64,000 nt of DNA from Streptomyces sp. SID12501 (GCF_010550245.1 NZ_JAAGLU010000010.1:1-64000); one strand, 5' to 3'. Shown: positions 32,499-42,615, counted from the stretch's first letter. Notes: generated by a model from the sequence alone, not told the origin. Made by a program: numbers and translations.

Positions 32499-33683
32499 CT
32501 ACGGCAGCGCCAGCATCCGCTCAAGCGCCAGCTTCGCGAACGTCTCCGTCTCCCTCTCCACCGAGATCTGGTTCACCAGCTTGCCCTCGGCCAGGGACTC
32601 CAGGGTCCAGACCAGGTGGGGGAGGTCGATGCGGTTCATCGTCGAGCAGAAGCAGACCGTCTTGTCGAGGAAGACGATCTCCTTGCCCTCGGGTGCGAAA
32701 CGGTTCGCCAGGCGGCGTACCAGGTTCAGTTCCGTGCCGATGGCCCACTTGGAGCCGGCCGGGGCCGCCTCCAGCGCCTTGATGATGTACTCGGTCGAGC
32801 CGACGTAGTCCGCCGCCTCCACCACCTCGTGCTTGCACTCCGGGTGGACCAGGACGTTCACGCCGGGGATCCGTTCCCGGACGTCGTTCACCGAGTCCAG
32901 GCTGAAGCGGCCGTGCACCGAGCAGTGGCCGCGCCACAGGATCATCTTCGCGTTGCGCAGCTGCTCCGTGGTCAGGCCGCCGTTCGGCTTGTGCGGGTTG
33001 TAGAGGACGCAGTCGTCGAGCGACATGCCCATCTCCCGTACCGCCGTGTTGCGGCCCAGGTGCTGGTCCGGCAGGAACAGGACCTTCTCGCCCTGCTCGA
33101 AGGCCCATTCGAGGGCGCGTTCGGCATTGGACGACGTACAGATCGTGCCGCCGTGCTTCCCCGTGAACGCCTTGATGTCCGCCGAGGAGTTCATGTAGGA
33201 GACGGGCACGACCTGGTCGGCCACCCCGGCCTCCGTCAGGACGTCCCAGCACTCGGCCACCTGTTCGGCCGTCGCCATGTCCGCCATCGAGCAGCCGGCG
33301 GCCAGGTCGGGCAGGACCACCTTCTGGTCGTCGCCGGTCAGGATGTCCGCCGACTCCGCCATGAAGTGCACACCGCAGAACACGATGTACTCCGCCTCCG
33401 GACGCGCCGCCGCGTCCCGGGCCAGCTTGAAGGAGTCGCCCGTGACATCGGCGAACTGGATGACCTCGTCGCGCTGGTAGTGATGGCCGAGGACGAAGAC
33501 CCTGTCGCCGAGCTTCTCCTTGGCCGCGCGGGCACGCGCCACCAGGTTCGGGTCGGAGGGGGAGGGCAGGTCACCGGGGCACTCCACGCCACGCTCGCTC
33601 CGCGGGTCGGCCTCACGGCCGAGGAGCAGCAGGGCGAGGGGCGTCGGCTGTACGTCGAGGTCCTGGGTCTGGGCGGTGGTCAC
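32499..33683 (-). CDS. nadA: quinolinate synthase A
   Basis: [4Fe-4S] enzyme that condenses iminoaspartate with dihydroxyacetone phosphate to quinolinate for NAD synthesis. The 394-residue protein has the long actinobacterial form. Family blocks include VFVLGHHYQRDEVIQFADVTGDS, YIVFCGVHFMAESADILTG, SNAERALEWAF, LVHPECKHEVVEAADYVGST and CSTMNRIDLPHL, which together give the cluster Cys ligands. The GTG at 33683 (MTTAQTQDLD) fits homologues, with AAAGGG about 10 bp upstream. Other nad genes are not in the window. It is divergent from erpA, another Fe-S related gene. Confidence 0.95.
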   Translation of the reverse strand: MTTAQTQDLDVQPTPLALLLLGREADPRSERGVECPGDLPSPSDPNLVARARAAKEKLGDRVFVLGHHYQRDEVIQFADVTGDSFKLARDAAARPEAEYIVFCGVHFMAESADILTGDDQKVVLPDLAAGCSMADMATAEQVAECWDVLTEAGVADQVVPVSYMNSSADIKAFTGKHGGTICTSSNAERALEWAFEQGEKVLFLPDQHLGRNTAVREMGMSLDDCVLYNPHKPNGGLTTEQLRNAKMILWRGHCSVHGRFSLDSVNDVRERIPGVNVLVHPECKHEVVEAADYVGSTEYIIKALEAAPAGSKWAIGTELNLVRRLANRFAPEGKEIVFLDKTVCFCSTMNRIDLPHLVWTLESLAEGKLVNQISVERETETFAKLALERMLALP

Positions 33684-34011
33684 GACACGCACCCTTTCTG
33701 TTCTACCGTTCAAGCCTTTTCGTCGAATTGACGTTATCTATCGTAACCCCTTCACGTCACTTTGACGAGGTTCATAGCGTCGATGTGACATGAATCCCGG
33801 AGCCCGACCGGACCCCGACCGGAGCCTGTCCACGGGTCGCTGTTCGCGCTTCTGCGCGTGTGCGAGCATGGAGAGGAGAACGAAGAGTCAGACGGAAAAG
33901 TCAGACGAAATTGCCGGACGGAAACAACAGGCTCTCGGCCCGGAATGAATCCGCGGCCCCGCCGGTTGCACTCGTCGGCAGAAGTCTCCGTACAACCCGG
34001 GAGAGATGTAG
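33684..34011. promoter_or_regulatory. nadA-erpA divergent intergenic region
   Basis: This 328-bp gap is noticeably AT-richer than its surroundings near 33705-33780. It holds GTTA-N7-TAAC (33733-33747) and CGTCA-ctt-TGACG close by, both possible regulator sites for nadA. The erpA ribosome site GGGAGAG is at its right end. No convincing small gene was seen. Confidence 0.4.
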
Positions 34012-34368
34012 ATGTCCGTATCGGACGAGACCAGCACCGTCACCGACGGCATCATCCTGTCCGACGCCGCCGCGGCGAAGGTCAAGGCCCTGCTCGACCA
34101 GGAAGGCCGCGAGGACCTCGCCCTGCGTGTCGCGGTCCAGCCCGGCGGTTGCTCGGGTCTGCGCTACCAGCTGTTCTTCGACGAGCGTTCCCTCGACGGT
34201 GACGTTCTCAAGGACTTCGACGGCGTCAAGGTCGTCACCGACCGTATGAGCGCTCCCTACCTCGGCGGCGCCTCCATCGACTTCGTCGACACCATCGAGA
34301 AGCAGGGCTTCACGATCGACAACCCGAACGCGACGGGCTCCTGCGCCTGCGGTGACTCCTTCAGCTAG
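34012..34368 (+). CDS. erpA: iron-sulfur cluster carrier protein (HesB/ErpA family)
   Basis: A-type carrier that holds and delivers Fe-S clusters to target enzymes. The 118-residue protein has the three invariant cysteines, Cys47 in GGCSGLRYQ and Cys111/Cys113 in GSCACGDSF, with the family core LSDAAAAKVKALLDQEGRED. GGGAGAG precedes the ATG. It stands alone and is followed by a very strong terminator. It may supply nadA and the respiratory Fe-S proteins, which is inference from biology rather than operon structure. Confidence 0.93.
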   Translation: MSVSDETSTVTDGIILSDAAAAKVKALLDQEGREDLALRVAVQPGGCSGLRYQLFFDERSLDGDVLKDFDGVKVVTDRMSAPYLGGASIDFVDTIEKQGFTIDNPNATGSCACGDSFS

Positions 34369-34400
34369 GCCGTAGGGTCACCAGGCCACAAGGCCGTTAC

Positions 34401-34441
34401 GTGAAGGCGGCGCCCCCCTCCGACGGGGGCGCCGCCTTCAC
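34401..34441. terminator. strong bidirectional terminator
   Basis: Perfect 17-bp stem, GTGAAGGCGGCGCCCCC and its complement, with a 7-nt loop. It is between the convergent erpA and the membrane-anchored protein gene and can serve both. Confidence 0.88.
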
Positions 34442-34475
34442 GCGTACCAGGGCAGCCCAACAGGGGCCCGGCGGA

Positions 34476-36125
34476 TTACTTGTTGACGAAGTCGCCCTTG
34501 GGGATTTTCTCCCCGTCCGCCCCCACGACCTTCCGGTCGCCCAGCGGCTCGTCCAGTCGCACCGTCTTGTACGTCGCCTTGGCGAGCGCGATGCAGACCG
34601 TGCCCTTCTTGGTCGTCGAGGTCGCGGTCACCGTCACCCGCTCACCGTTGTCCCCGTCCTCGCTCGCCGACGCCGAGTACTTGCTGCACACCCCGCCCCA
34701 GAAGCCCAAGGTGAGCTCCTTGCCGTCGCCGGAGACCGTGTAGCCCTCGATCTCCATGTCGTGCGTCGTCGCCCCGGACGTCGGCTCGTCGCCCGGCGCG
34801 GTCGGCGTGGCCGTCGGGGACGGCTCCGCACTGGTCGCGTCCCCGGCCAGATACCGGGGGTCGACCGCCGGATACGTCACCGTGAAGCCCTTGGCGGCAC
34901 CCTGCGCCCGTACCTCGAACAGCCACGACGGCACCAGCGCCGGCTGACCGGACACGGAGTGCGAGGCCAGCCCGAACACCGCCTTGTCGACGGTGAGCGA
35001 CTCCTTCTGCCCCGTCGTCGTCGTGGTGGTGGTCCCGCACGGCGCCTCCAGGCGGTCCTTCAGCGGTACGGGGCTGGCGCAGCCCCCGATGCCCATGCGG
35101 TGTTCGGGAGTCGCGTCGGCCCCCGGCTCGTTCAGGAGGGCCAGCGTCGCCTTGGCGCTGATCACCGGGTACGTGTCGCTCTTCACCGGCGTCGCCAACT
35201 GGCCGCTGCCGCTCACCACTTCGCCCTGCGCGCTGACCTGGAGGCCGGTCGTCCAGCCGTAGGTGGGCAGTCCGCCGACCACCGGGTCGGCGTTCACCAC
35301 CCGCTGGGTGCCCGTCAGTTGGCTCGCGTCCAGCTTCGCGTCGTCCTGGCCGACCGCCTTCAGGACCGGCGCCACGGCCTTCTTCGCCACCGCCTCGCTC
35401 ACCGGATCGACGGTCGTCCCCTTGGCCGCGGTGCCGGAGTTCTGCGCGCACACGGTCGTGCTCTTGCAGTTGTCGGAGCCCCCGGCAAGGTACCGGCTGA
35501 AGGACCAGGTCCCCGGCGCCTGCTTGTTCACCCGCAGGAACGGGCCCGTCCCGTCCTTTGCCGTGCCGACCAGCCAGCTGTCGGCCTCCGTCACCGGCTT
35601 CCCCTCGACGCCGAGCGCCTTGGCCAGCCGGGTCACCTCGGCGGCCGTGATCGTGTCCTCGCCGTTCTTCGTCATCGTGTACACCGGCGCCGAGGCGGGC
35701 CCGGCGGGCAGCGCGCCGTCCGCCCGGTAGGTCACCCCGTTCGGGTCGGGCTCACCCGGCGCGATGCCGTTCGTACCGCCGGTGTCACCCGTGTCACCCG
35801 TGCCGCCCTCTGTGTAGCCGTCGAGGGCCAGCGGCGGGGGAGTGGTGCTGTCGCCGCCGGGCGCCGACTTGTCCGTACGGCCGTCGTCGCCCGAGCCGCC
35901 GGTCAGACCGGCGGTGAGGTACGCCCCGCCGCCCCCGACGAGCAGGACCGCGGCGGCCACCGAGGCGACGAGCACCGGGGACCGGCGCCGGGACGGGCGC
36001 TCCGCGTCGCTCTCCTCCGGCGTGGCCTCGGTGGTGACGTCCGCTTCGGCCTCGGTGGCCTTGTCGTCAGCCCTGTCGTCGGTCTTGTCGTCGGCGTCGT
36101 CGTGATCGGGTCGCTCGGTGTTCAC
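34476..36125 (-). CDS. membrane-anchored extracytoplasmic protein, unknown function
   Basis: A 549-residue protein. Residues 1-48 are acidic and cytoplasmic (RPDHDDADDKTDD...), a single transmembrane helix is at about 49-71 (PVLVASVAAAVLLVGGGGAYLTAG), and the rest is outside, with Gly/Thr-rich linkers and two Cys pairs (NCKSTTVCAQ; GGCASP...APCG). A Thr-rich Pro linker (EPSPTATPTAPGDEPTSG) precedes a small C-terminal domain with Cys in GGVCSKYS and GTVCIALA. I do not recognise the fold. It is common in type to Streptomyces cell-surface proteins. The ATG at 36125 starts at the family-like acidic segment. Confidence 0.75.
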   Translation of the reverse strand: MNTERPDHDDADDKTDDRADDKATEAEADVTTEATPEESDAERPSRRRSPVLVASVAAAVLLVGGGGAYLTAGLTGGSGDDGRTDKSAPGGDSTTPPPLALDGYTEGGTGDTGDTGGTNGIAPGEPDPNGVTYRADGALPAGPASAPVYTMTKNGEDTITAAEVTRLAKALGVEGKPVTEADSWLVGTAKDGTGPFLRVNKQAPGTWSFSRYLAGGSDNCKSTTVCAQNSGTAAKGTTVDPVSEAVAKKAVAPVLKAVGQDDAKLDASQLTGTQRVVNADPVVGGLPTYGWTTGLQVSAQGEVVSGSGQLATPVKSDTYPVISAKATLALLNEPGADATPEHRMGIGGCASPVPLKDRLEAPCGTTTTTTTGQKESLTVDKAVFGLASHSVSGQPALVPSWLFEVRAQGAAKGFTVTYPAVDPRYLAGDATSAEPSPTATPTAPGDEPTSGATTHDMEIEGYTVSGDGKELTLGFWGGVCSKYSASASEDGDNGERVTVTATSTTKKGTVCIALAKATYKTVRLDEPLGDRKVVGADGEKIPKGDFVNK

Positions 36126-36319
36126 CGCATCGCTCCTTGGGCTCCCAGCTGTCCCGGCTGTCCCGACCGCCGGGCCCTGTCACCGACAGGTACCGATGGG
36201 TCGTACACCGCGTCCTCTTTACGGGGGACAGCGATGGGACGCAGCGGGGGAGCGCACGGTTCCCTTCGAGCGCTGGTCGGCGGGGTGCCGCCGGTCGCGG
36301 GCCGTCGACCGGGCCGGGT

Positions 36320-36565
36320 CTAGTCGCCGTACTCGGGCATCGCGTCCACCAGTCGCGCCGAGGCGGGCGGGACCGTCACGCCGTGGATGCGGGACGGGGA
36401 GACGGGCAGGGTGGTGATCCGGTCCGGGGCCGCCCAGTGCGGCGCCATCCGGGCGCAGTCGCCGCGCAGGGAGGCCAGATCCCCTTCGAGGTCGTGCGGG
36501 GCGGCACCCGGTCCCGAGTGCACTTGCTGGACCTGAAGAGCCTGGTGGACCTTGAAGTTCGTCAT
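36320..36565 (-). CDS. small hypothetical protein
   Basis: An 81-residue frame (MTNFKVHQALQVQQVHSGPG...) with LEGDLASLRGDCARMAPHWAAPDR. Codon use is consistent with coding DNA. No ribosome site is visible before the ATG at 36565; a longer in-frame start at 36631 would run into the promoter of the divergent kinase gene. No motif is recognised, so this gene is only moderately supported. Confidence 0.5.
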   Translation of the reverse strand: MTNFKVHQALQVQQVHSGPGAAPHDLEGDLASLRGDCARMAPHWAAPDRITTLPVSPSRIHGVTVPPASARLVDAMPEYGD

Positions 36566-36699
36566 AACGGAACCGTATGCACCGGATACCCGGCGAGAAA
36601 GATCTACTATCGGGTAGTTTTGCCGCTTCAACGAGCACGGGCCGACCGGGTAGCGTGAACTGTCAATCCCCCCTCCCCTCGCAGGAGAGTGTCCCCGTC

Positions 36700-37674
36700 G
36701 TGCGTATCGCAGTCACCGGCTCCATCGCCACCGACCACCTCATGACCTTCCCCGGCCGTTTCGCCGACCAACTCGTCGCGGACCAGTTGCACACGGTCTC
36801 GCTCTCCTTCCTGGTCGACAACCTCGACGTACGCCGGGGTGGCGTGGGTGCGAACATCGCCTTCGGCATGGGCCAGCTCGGCACCAGGCCGATCCTGGTC
36901 GGGGCCGCGGGCTCCGACTTCGACGAGTACCGCGCCTGGCTGGACCGCCACGGCGTGGACACCGAATCGGTGCGGATCTCCGAGACGCTGCACACCGCCC
37001 GTTTCGTGTGCACCAACGACGCCGACCACAACCAGATCGGCTCCTTCTACACCGGCGCCATGAGTGAGGCCCGGCTGATCGAGCTGAAGACCGTCGCCGA
37101 CCGCGTCGGCGGCCTCGACCTGGTCTCGATCGGCGCGGACGACCCGGAGGCGATGCTCCGCCACACCGAGGAGTGCCGCACCCGCTCCATCCCGTTCGCC
37201 GCCGACTTCTCCCAGCAGATCGCCCGCATGGGCGGCGACGACATCAAGGTCCTGCTGGAAGGCGCCGCGTACCTCTTCTCGAACGAGTACGAGAAGGGCC
37301 TCATCGAGTCGAAGACCGGCTGGACCGATGCCGAGATCCTCGCCAAGGTCGGCACCCGGGTGACCACCCTCGGCGCCAAGGGCGTACGCATCGAGCGCGT
37401 CGGCGAGGAGCCGATCGAGGTCGGCTGCCCGGACGAGGATGCCAAGGTCGAGCCCACGGGCGTCGGCGACGCGTTCCGCGCGGGGTTCCTGTCGGGACTG
37501 GCGTGGGGGGTCTCGCTGGAGCGGGCGGCGCAGGTCGGCTGCATGCTGGCGACCCTTGTCATCGAGACGGTGGGTACGCAGGAGTATCAGCTGCAGCGGG
37601 CTCACTTCATGGGGCGGTTCGCCAAGGCGTACGGGGATGAGGCTGCGGCGGAGGTTCAGGCGCATCTGGGCTGA
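36700..37674 (+). CDS. PfkB-family carbohydrate (adenosine-like) kinase
   Basis: A 324-residue ribokinase-fold kinase. It starts VRIAVTGSIATDHLMTFPGRF and has the glycine-rich RRGGVGANIAFGMGQLG, the first PfkB signature. The catalytic block VEPTGVGDAFRAGFLSGLAWG contains the anion hole GxGD Asp. The GTG at 36700 lies 12 bp after AGGAG; the frame is open further upstream but the extension is not family-like. Substrate is uncertain: adenosine or a sugar. It is upstream of the ctaC-D-F cluster in many Streptomyces as I recall, with the desulfurase fusion between on the other strand. Confidence 0.88.
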   Translation: MRIAVTGSIATDHLMTFPGRFADQLVADQLHTVSLSFLVDNLDVRRGGVGANIAFGMGQLGTRPILVGAAGSDFDEYRAWLDRHGVDTESVRISETLHTARFVCTNDADHNQIGSFYTGAMSEARLIELKTVADRVGGLDLVSIGADDPEAMLRHTEECRTRSIPFAADFSQQIARMGGDDIKVLLEGAAYLFSNEYEKGLIESKTGWTDAEILAKVGTRVTTLGAKGVRIERVGEEPIEVGCPDEDAKVEPTGVGDAFRAGFLSGLAWGVSLERAAQVGCMLATLVIETVGTQEYQLQRAHFMGRFAKAYGDEAAAEVQAHLG

Positions 37675-37689
37675 GTGCCGGGTGCGGGT

Positions 37690-37752
37690 GCGTGGGGGCT
37701 TGTCGCGCACACGCGGCGGTAGCCGCAAATCGATACAGCCCCGCGCCCCTGA
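37690..37752 (-). repeat. dispersed GGGGCGCGGGG repeat, copy D (inverted)
   Basis: On the minus strand it reads AGGGGCGCGGGGCTGTATCG, then TTTGCGGCTACCGCCGCG and GCGCGACAAGCCCCCACGCA. It is nearly the same as copy C at 18246-18350. It fills the gap between the convergent kinase and desulfurase genes. Confidence 0.8.
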
Positions 37753-37763
37753 AGAAAGGCCGG

Positions 37764-39161
37764 TCAGCTCAACCGGCGGATCAGGTATGCCGTTCCCTTT
37801 TCTGCCGGTTCCTCACCCACGTACTCCTGCCCCCGCATCTCGCACCACGCCGGAATGTCCAGCCGCGCCGCCTCGTCGTCCGAGAGGACCCGGACCGTGG
37901 CGCCCACCGGGACATCGCCGATCACCTTCGCCAGCTCGATCACCGGGATCGGGCAGCGCCTGCCGAGGGCGTCGACAACGAGCGGGTCCCCGTACCGGTC
38001 GCTGCCGCTGACGGCAGCCGCCGGCACCGGAAGCGGCGCGCCCAGCTTCTCCCGTACGACCGCCACCGCGCCCGGCAGGACGGACAGGAACCGGTCCACC
38101 TCCCCGGCCGGGGTCCCGACCGGCAACGACACCCTCACGTTTCCCTCACTCAGCACGCCCATCGCCCTCAGCACATGGCTCGGCGTCAACGTGCTGCTCG
38201 TACAGGACGAGCCGGAGGAGACGGAGAAACCGGCACGGTCCAGCTCATGCAGCAGTGTCTCCCCGTCGACATAGAGACAGGAGAAGGTGACGACACCGGG
38301 CAGCCGCCGCACCGGATCGCCGACCACCTCCACGTCCGTCACCAGCTGCGGCACCCGCGCCCGGATCCGCTCCGTCAGCTCCCGCAGCCGTACCGCCTCC
38401 TGGGCCGCCTCGGCCCGTACCGCGCGCAACGAGGCAGCCGCCGCGACGATCGCCGGAAGGTTCTCGAACCCGGCCGCCCGCCCCGACTCCCGCTCGTCCA
38501 CCGGCCCTTGGACCGCGAACCGCACCCCCTTTCGCACGGCGAGCAGCCCTACCCCGGAAGGCCCACCCCACTTGTGGGCACTCGCCGCCAGCAGCGACCA
38601 GGACCCCGCGACCGCCTCCCACCCCAACGACTGCGCCGCGTCCACCAGCAACGGCACCCCGGCCGCCCGGCACGCCTCGGCCACCTCCGCCACCGGCTGC
38701 TCGGTCCCCACCTCGTGGTTGGCCGACTGGAGACATGCCAGCGCCGTGTCGGGCCGTACGGCGGCCTCGTACGCCTCTACGGCCACGGCACCGGCGCGGT
38801 CCACCGCCACGGTCGTCACCTCGCCGCCCGCCGCCTCCCACTCCTCCGCCGAATGGAGCACCGAAGAGTGTTCGACCGCTGACACGATCAGGTGACGTCC
38901 GACGCGACGACGACCCGCGAGAGCACCTGCCATACCGGTGTGCACGGCCCGTGTACCGGACGAAGTGAAGGTCAGCTCATCAGGACGACATCCCACCCCC
39001 TCGGCGGCGGCCTCCCGAGCGGCATCCAGCAGCATCCGAGCCCGCCGCCCCTCCCTGTACAGACGTGCGGGATCGGCCCACCCCTCATCGAGAGACGCCA
39101 GCAGAGCCTGCCGGGCAACGGGGTGGAGGGGAGCAGCGGATGCGGCATCGAAGTAGGACAC
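37764..39161 (-). CDS. cysteine desulfurase fused to a TusA-like sulfur carrier domain
   Basis: A 465-residue fusion. Residues 1-380 are a class-V aminotransferase of the IscS/NifS type, with PLP-binding Lys197 in ASAHKWGG and catalytic Cys320 in SSGSSCTSS, whose loop is IscS-like. Residues ~395-465 are a TusA/SirA domain with the sulfur-carrying Cys403 in LGRRCPIPVIELA. The desulfurase can therefore take sulfur from cysteine and pass it to its own TusA domain. The GTG at 39161 starts MSYFDAASAA. It is divergent from ctaC. The final sulfur acceptor is unknown; tRNA thiolation or Fe-S/cofactor assembly are options. Confidence 0.9.
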   Translation of the reverse strand: MSYFDAASAAPLHPVARQALLASLDEGWADPARLYREGRRARMLLDAAREAAAEGVGCRPDELTFTSSGTRAVHTGMAGALAGRRRVGRHLIVSAVEHSSVLHSAEEWEAAGGEVTTVAVDRAGAVAVEAYEAAVRPDTALACLQSANHEVGTEQPVAEVAEACRAAGVPLLVDAAQSLGWEAVAGSWSLLAASAHKWGGPSGVGLLAVRKGVRFAVQGPVDERESGRAAGFENLPAIVAAAASLRAVRAEAAQEAVRLRELTERIRARVPQLVTDVEVVGDPVRRLPGVVTFSCLYVDGETLLHELDRAGFSVSSGSSCTSSTLTPSHVLRAMGVLSEGNVRVSLPVGTPAGEVDRFLSVLPGAVAVVREKLGAPLPVPAAAVSGSDRYGDPLVVDALGRRCPIPVIELAKVIGDVPVGATVRVLSDDEAARLDIPAWCEMRGQEYVGEEPAEKGTAYLIRRLS

Positions 39162-39478
39162 GCCCCAACGCTAAGTCCTCGACAAGGGGCACGCGGTCCC
39201 ACCTGAGGGGCGCGGGGAACTGCGCGATCAACCACAGCGGACCCGCACTCGCCGAACAACAGGAACCCCCCACCCCATCAGGCGCCCGACCCCCCGTCAG
39301 ACCCCTTCGGGGTGACCCCCGGCGCGTTGGGGACCCTCCCCGCGCGACCCCAAATTGCGTCCAGTAGGGTTTGGTCCGCATAAACATCCAAACCCCTGCC
39401 CGACGCAGGGCGGCGACCGACCCCGAGAAGGCAGGCCGCAGCCGATCCGCGCGGGCGAGACTCTCGGGAAGGCGCTAC
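39162..39478. other. intergenic region upstream of ctaC with repeat copy E
   Basis: This 317-bp gap holds repeat copy E at its left end. Then come GC-rich sequence and an AT-richer stretch near 39350-39400 that is likely to contain the ctaC promoter (TAGGGT at 39365 is a possible -10). I saw no credible gene in it. Confidence 0.45.
39193..39260 (+). repeat. dispersed repeat copy E (short form)
   Basis: GCGGTCCCACCTGAGGGGCG, then CGGGGAACTGCGCGATCAACC and ACAGCGGACCCGCACTCGCCG. It matches copy F at 44002-44070 nearly base for base over about 65 bp, including the leading GGTCCCACCT. Confidence 0.8.
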
Positions 39479-40471
39479 GTGAGTCCCAACGGCTCCGACC
39501 TCCCCCACGCCCTGGGGGGCGCGGGCGGTACCCCCACGCCGCGGCGCCCGTTGCGGCGGAAGCTGCTGCAGGCATTGACTGCGGGCCTGGTCCTGGCGAC
39601 CGCGACCGGTTGCACATACAAGGACTTCCCCCGCCTTGGTATGCCCACCCCGACCACGGAAGAGGCTCCGCGGATCCTCTCCCTGTGGCAGGGATCCTGG
39701 GCAGCCGCGCTCGCCACCGGCGTGCTGGTCTGGGGTCTGATCCTGTGGAGCGCCATGTTCCACCGGCGCAGCCGCACCAAGGTCGAAGTACCTCCGCAGA
39801 CCCGGTACAACATGCCCATCGAGGCGCTGTACACCGTGGTTCCGCTGATCATCGTCTCAGTGCTCTTCTACTTCACGGCACGTGACGAGTCGAAGCTCCT
39901 CGACACCTCCAAGAAGCCCGACCTCACGGTCAACGTGGTGGGCTTCCAGTGGAGCTGGGGCTTCAACTACATCGAGAACGTCGACGGTTCCACCGGAAAC
40001 GCGGACACCGACGAGAACCTGGCCGCCATCCCGGACCGGTTCAAGAAGGACTTCCCGGCCAACGCCGGCGGCGTCTACGACGTCGGCACGCCCGGTATGA
40101 AGAACCCGCAGACCGGCAACCCCGGCCCGACCCTCTGGCTCCCCAAGGGCAAGACGGTCCGCTTCGTCCTCACCTCGCGTGACGTCATCCACTCCTTCTG
40201 GGTGGTGCCGTTCCTGATGAAGCAGGACGTCATCCCGGGCCACACCAACGCCTTCCAGGTGACCCCCAACAAGGAGGGCACCTTCCTGGGCAAGTGTGCG
40301 GAGCTCTGCGGCGTCGACCACTCCCGGATGCTGTTCAACGTGAAGGTCGTCTCCCCCGAGCGCTACGAGCAGCACCTCAAGGACCTCGCGAAGAAGGGGC
40401 AGACCGGTTACATTCCCGCCGGCATCGCGCAGACGATCCACGAGAAGAACCGGGAGACGACGAACCTGTGA
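39479..40471 (+). CDS. ctaC: cytochrome c oxidase subunit II (aa3 type)
   Basis: CuA-bearing subunit of the aa3 oxidase that accepts electrons from the bc1 complex. The 330-residue protein has a lipoprotein-type signal (LVLATATGC), two transmembrane helices ([18 protein letters not shown] and [19 protein letters not shown]) and the CuA site HSFWVVPF ... [14 protein letters not shown]. The GTG at 39479 is 7 bp after GGAAGG. It overlaps ctaD by GTGA and is transcribed with ctaD and ctaF. Confidence 0.95.
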   Translation: MSPNGSDLPHALGGAGGTPTPRRPLRRKLLQALTAGLVLATATGCTYKDFPRLGMPTPTTEEAPRILSLWQGSWAAALATGVLVWGLILWSAMFHRRSRTKVEVPPQTRYNMPIEALYTVVPLIIVSVLFYFTARDESKLLDTSKKPDLTVNVVGFQWSWGFNYIENVDGSTGNADTDENLAAIPDRFKKDFPANAGGVYDVGTPGMKNPQTGNPGPTLWLPKGKTVRFVLTSRDVIHSFWVVPFLMKQDVIPGHTNAFQVTPNKEGTFLGKCAELCGVDHSRMLFNVKVVSPERYEQHLKDLAKKGQTGYIPAGIAQTIHEKNRETTNL

Positions 40472-42204
40472 GCACCACCAACGAACCCCAGGATGCCGTC
40501 GCGGCTGAGGACTCGTACGAGAACGAGCTGCCGGTACGGCGCAAGCAGCCCGGCAACGTGGTCATCAAGTGGCTCACCACCACCGACCACAAGACGATCG
40601 GCACGCTGTATCTGGTGACGTCGTTCGCGTTCTTCTGCATCGGTGGCGTGATGGCGCTGTTCATGCGCGCCGAGCTGGCCCGGCCGGGTCTGCAGCTCAT
40701 GTCGAACGAGCAGTTCAACCAGGCGTTCACGATGCACGGCACGATCATGCTGCTGATGTTCGCGACGCCGCTGTTCGCCGGTTTCACCAACTGGATCATG
40801 CCGCTGCAGATCGGCGCGCCCGACGTCGCGTTCCCGCGGCTGAACATGTTCGCCTACTGGCTGTACCTGTTCGGCTCGACGATCGCGGTCGGCGGTTTCC
40901 TCACGCCCTCGGGCGCGGCCGACTTCGGCTGGTTCGCCTACAGCCCGCTGTCGGACGCGGTCCGCTCGCCGGGCATCGGCGCCGACCTGTGGATCATGGG
41001 CCTGGCCTTCTCCGGCTTCGGCACCATCCTCGGCGCGGTCAACTTCATCACCACCATCATCTGCATGCGCGCCCCCGGCATGACCATGTTCCGCATGCCG
41101 ATCTTCGTGTGGAACGTGCTGCTGACCGCGGTCCTGGTTCTGCTGGCCTTCCCCGTCCTCGCCGCCGCGCTCTTCGCGCTGGAGGCGGATCGGAAATTCG
41201 GCGCACACATCTTCGATGCCGCCAACGGTGGTGCCCTGCTGTGGCAGCACCTGTTCTGGTTCTTCGGGCATCCGGAGGTGTACATCATCGCGCTGCCGTT
41301 CTTCGGCATCATCAGCGAGGTCATCCCCGTCTTCTCCCGCAAGCCGATGTTCGGCTACATGGGTCTGGTCGCCGCGACCATCTCCATCGCGGGCCTGTCC
41401 GTGACCGTGTGGGCCCACCACATGTACGTCACCGGCGGAGTGCTCCTGCCGTTCTTCTCCTTCATGACGTTCCTCATCGCCGTACCGACAGGCGTGAAGT
41501 TCTTCAACTGGATCGGCACCATGTGGAAGGGGTCGCTGAGTTTCGAGACCCCGATGCTCTGGGCCACCGGCTTCCTGATCACCTTCACCTTCGGTGGTCT
41601 GACCGGTGTCATCCTGGCGTCGCCGCCGATGGACTTCCACGTCTCGGACTCCTACTTCGTGGTGGCGCACTTCCACTACGTCGTGTTCGGGACGGTCGTG
41701 TTCGCGATGTTCTCCGGCTTCCACTTCTGGTGGCCGAAGATGACCGGCAAGATGCTCGACGAACGCCTCGGCAAGATCACGTTCTGGACCCTGTTCATCG
41801 GCTTCCACGGCACCTTCCTCGTCCAGCACTGGCTGGGCGCCGAGGGTATGCCGCGCCGGTACGCGGACTACCTCGCGGCGGACGGTTTCACCGCGCTGAA
41901 CACGATCTCGACGATCAGTTCGTTCCTGCTCGGTCTGTCCGTGCTGCCGTTCCTCTACAACGTGTGGAAGACCGCGAAGTACGGCGAGAAGGTCGAGGTC
42001 GACGACCCGTGGGGCTACGGCCGTTCGCTGGAGTGGGCCACGTCCTGCCCGCCCCCGCGCCACAACTTCCTCACCCTGCCGCGGATCCGCAGTGAATCCC
42101 CGGCGTTCGACCTGCACCACCCCGAGATCGCAGCGCTGGACCAGCTGGAGAACGCCGGGCACGGCGAGAAGGCTCTTGCCGGCGGCAAGGAGGCGGGCAA
42201 GTGA
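40468..42204 (+). CDS. ctaD: cytochrome c oxidase subunit I (aa3 type)
   Basis: Catalytic subunit with hemes a and a3 and CuB, reducing O2 and pumping protons. The 578-residue protein has about 12 helices. Key sites visible are [10 protein letters not shown] (heme a ligand), [16 protein letters not shown] with the CuB His-Tyr pair, [13 protein letters not shown] and FHYVVFG. The GTG at 40468 overlaps the ctaC stop, and its own stop overlaps the ctaF start, so the three genes are translationally linked. Confidence 0.97.
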   Translation: MSTTNEPQDAVAAEDSYENELPVRRKQPGNVVIKWLTTTDHKTIGTLYLVTSFAFFCIGGVMALFMRAELARPGLQLMSNEQFNQAFTMHGTIMLLMFATPLFAGFTNWIMPLQIGAPDVAFPRLNMFAYWLYLFGSTIAVGGFLTPSGAADFGWFAYSPLSDAVRSPGIGADLWIMGLAFSGFGTILGAVNFITTIICMRAPGMTMFRMPIFVWNVLLTAVLVLLAFPVLAAALFALEADRKFGAHIFDAANGGALLWQHLFWFFGHPEVYIIALPFFGIISEVIPVFSRKPMFGYMGLVAATISIAGLSVTVWAHHMYVTGGVLLPFFSFMTFLIAVPTGVKFFNWIGTMWKGSLSFETPMLWATGFLITFTFGGLTGVILASPPMDFHVSDSYFVVAHFHYVVFGTVVFAMFSGFHFWWPKMTGKMLDERLGKITFWTLFIGFHGTFLVQHWLGAEGMPRRYADYLAADGFTALNTISTISSFLLGLSVLPFLYNVWKTAKYGEKVEVDDPWGYGRSLEWATSCPPPRHNFLTLPRIRSESPAFDLHHPEIAALDQLENAGHGEKALAGGKEAGK

Positions 42205-42599
42205 AGGTCCAGGGCAAGATGTTCATCTGGCTCGCCGTCTTCGTCCTCGCCGTGGCGATCGTCTACGGCGTGTGGTCGAAGGAGCCGGCGGGCACCACGG
42301 CGCTCTTCCTGGCCTTCGGCCTGTGCATCATGGTCGGCTACTACCTGGCCTTCACGGCCCGGCGGGTCGACGTGGGCGCCCAGGACAACAAGGACGCGGA
42401 CGTCGCGGACGACGCCGGCGAGGTCGGGTTCTTCAGCCCGCACAGCTGGCAGCCGCTCGCGCTGGGCATCGGTGGCGCGTTCCTGTTCCTGAGCGTCGCC
42501 ATCGGCTGGTGGCTGGCGTTCTTCGCGGCGCCGATCCTCCTGATCGGCCTGTGGGGCTGGGTCTTCGAGTACTACCGCGGTGAGAACCGCACCCAGTAA
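42201..42599 (+). CDS. ctaF: cytochrome c oxidase subunit IV
   Basis: A 132-residue actinobacterial subunit IV with about four hydrophobic segments: [35 protein letters not shown] and two near the C-terminus. It ends [11 protein letters not shown], typical of this subunit. It stabilises the aa3 oxidase in the bc1-aa3 supercomplex. It overlaps ctaD by GTGA and is followed by a strong terminator. Confidence 0.93.
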   Translation: MKVQGKMFIWLAVFVLAVAIVYGVWSKEPAGTTALFLAFGLCIMVGYYLAFTARRVDVGAQDNKDADVADDAGEVGFFSPHSWQPLALGIGGAFLFLSVAIGWWLAFFAAPILLIGLWGWVFEYYRGENRTQ

Positions 42600-42615
42600 C
42601 ACGCTCAGTGCTCAG

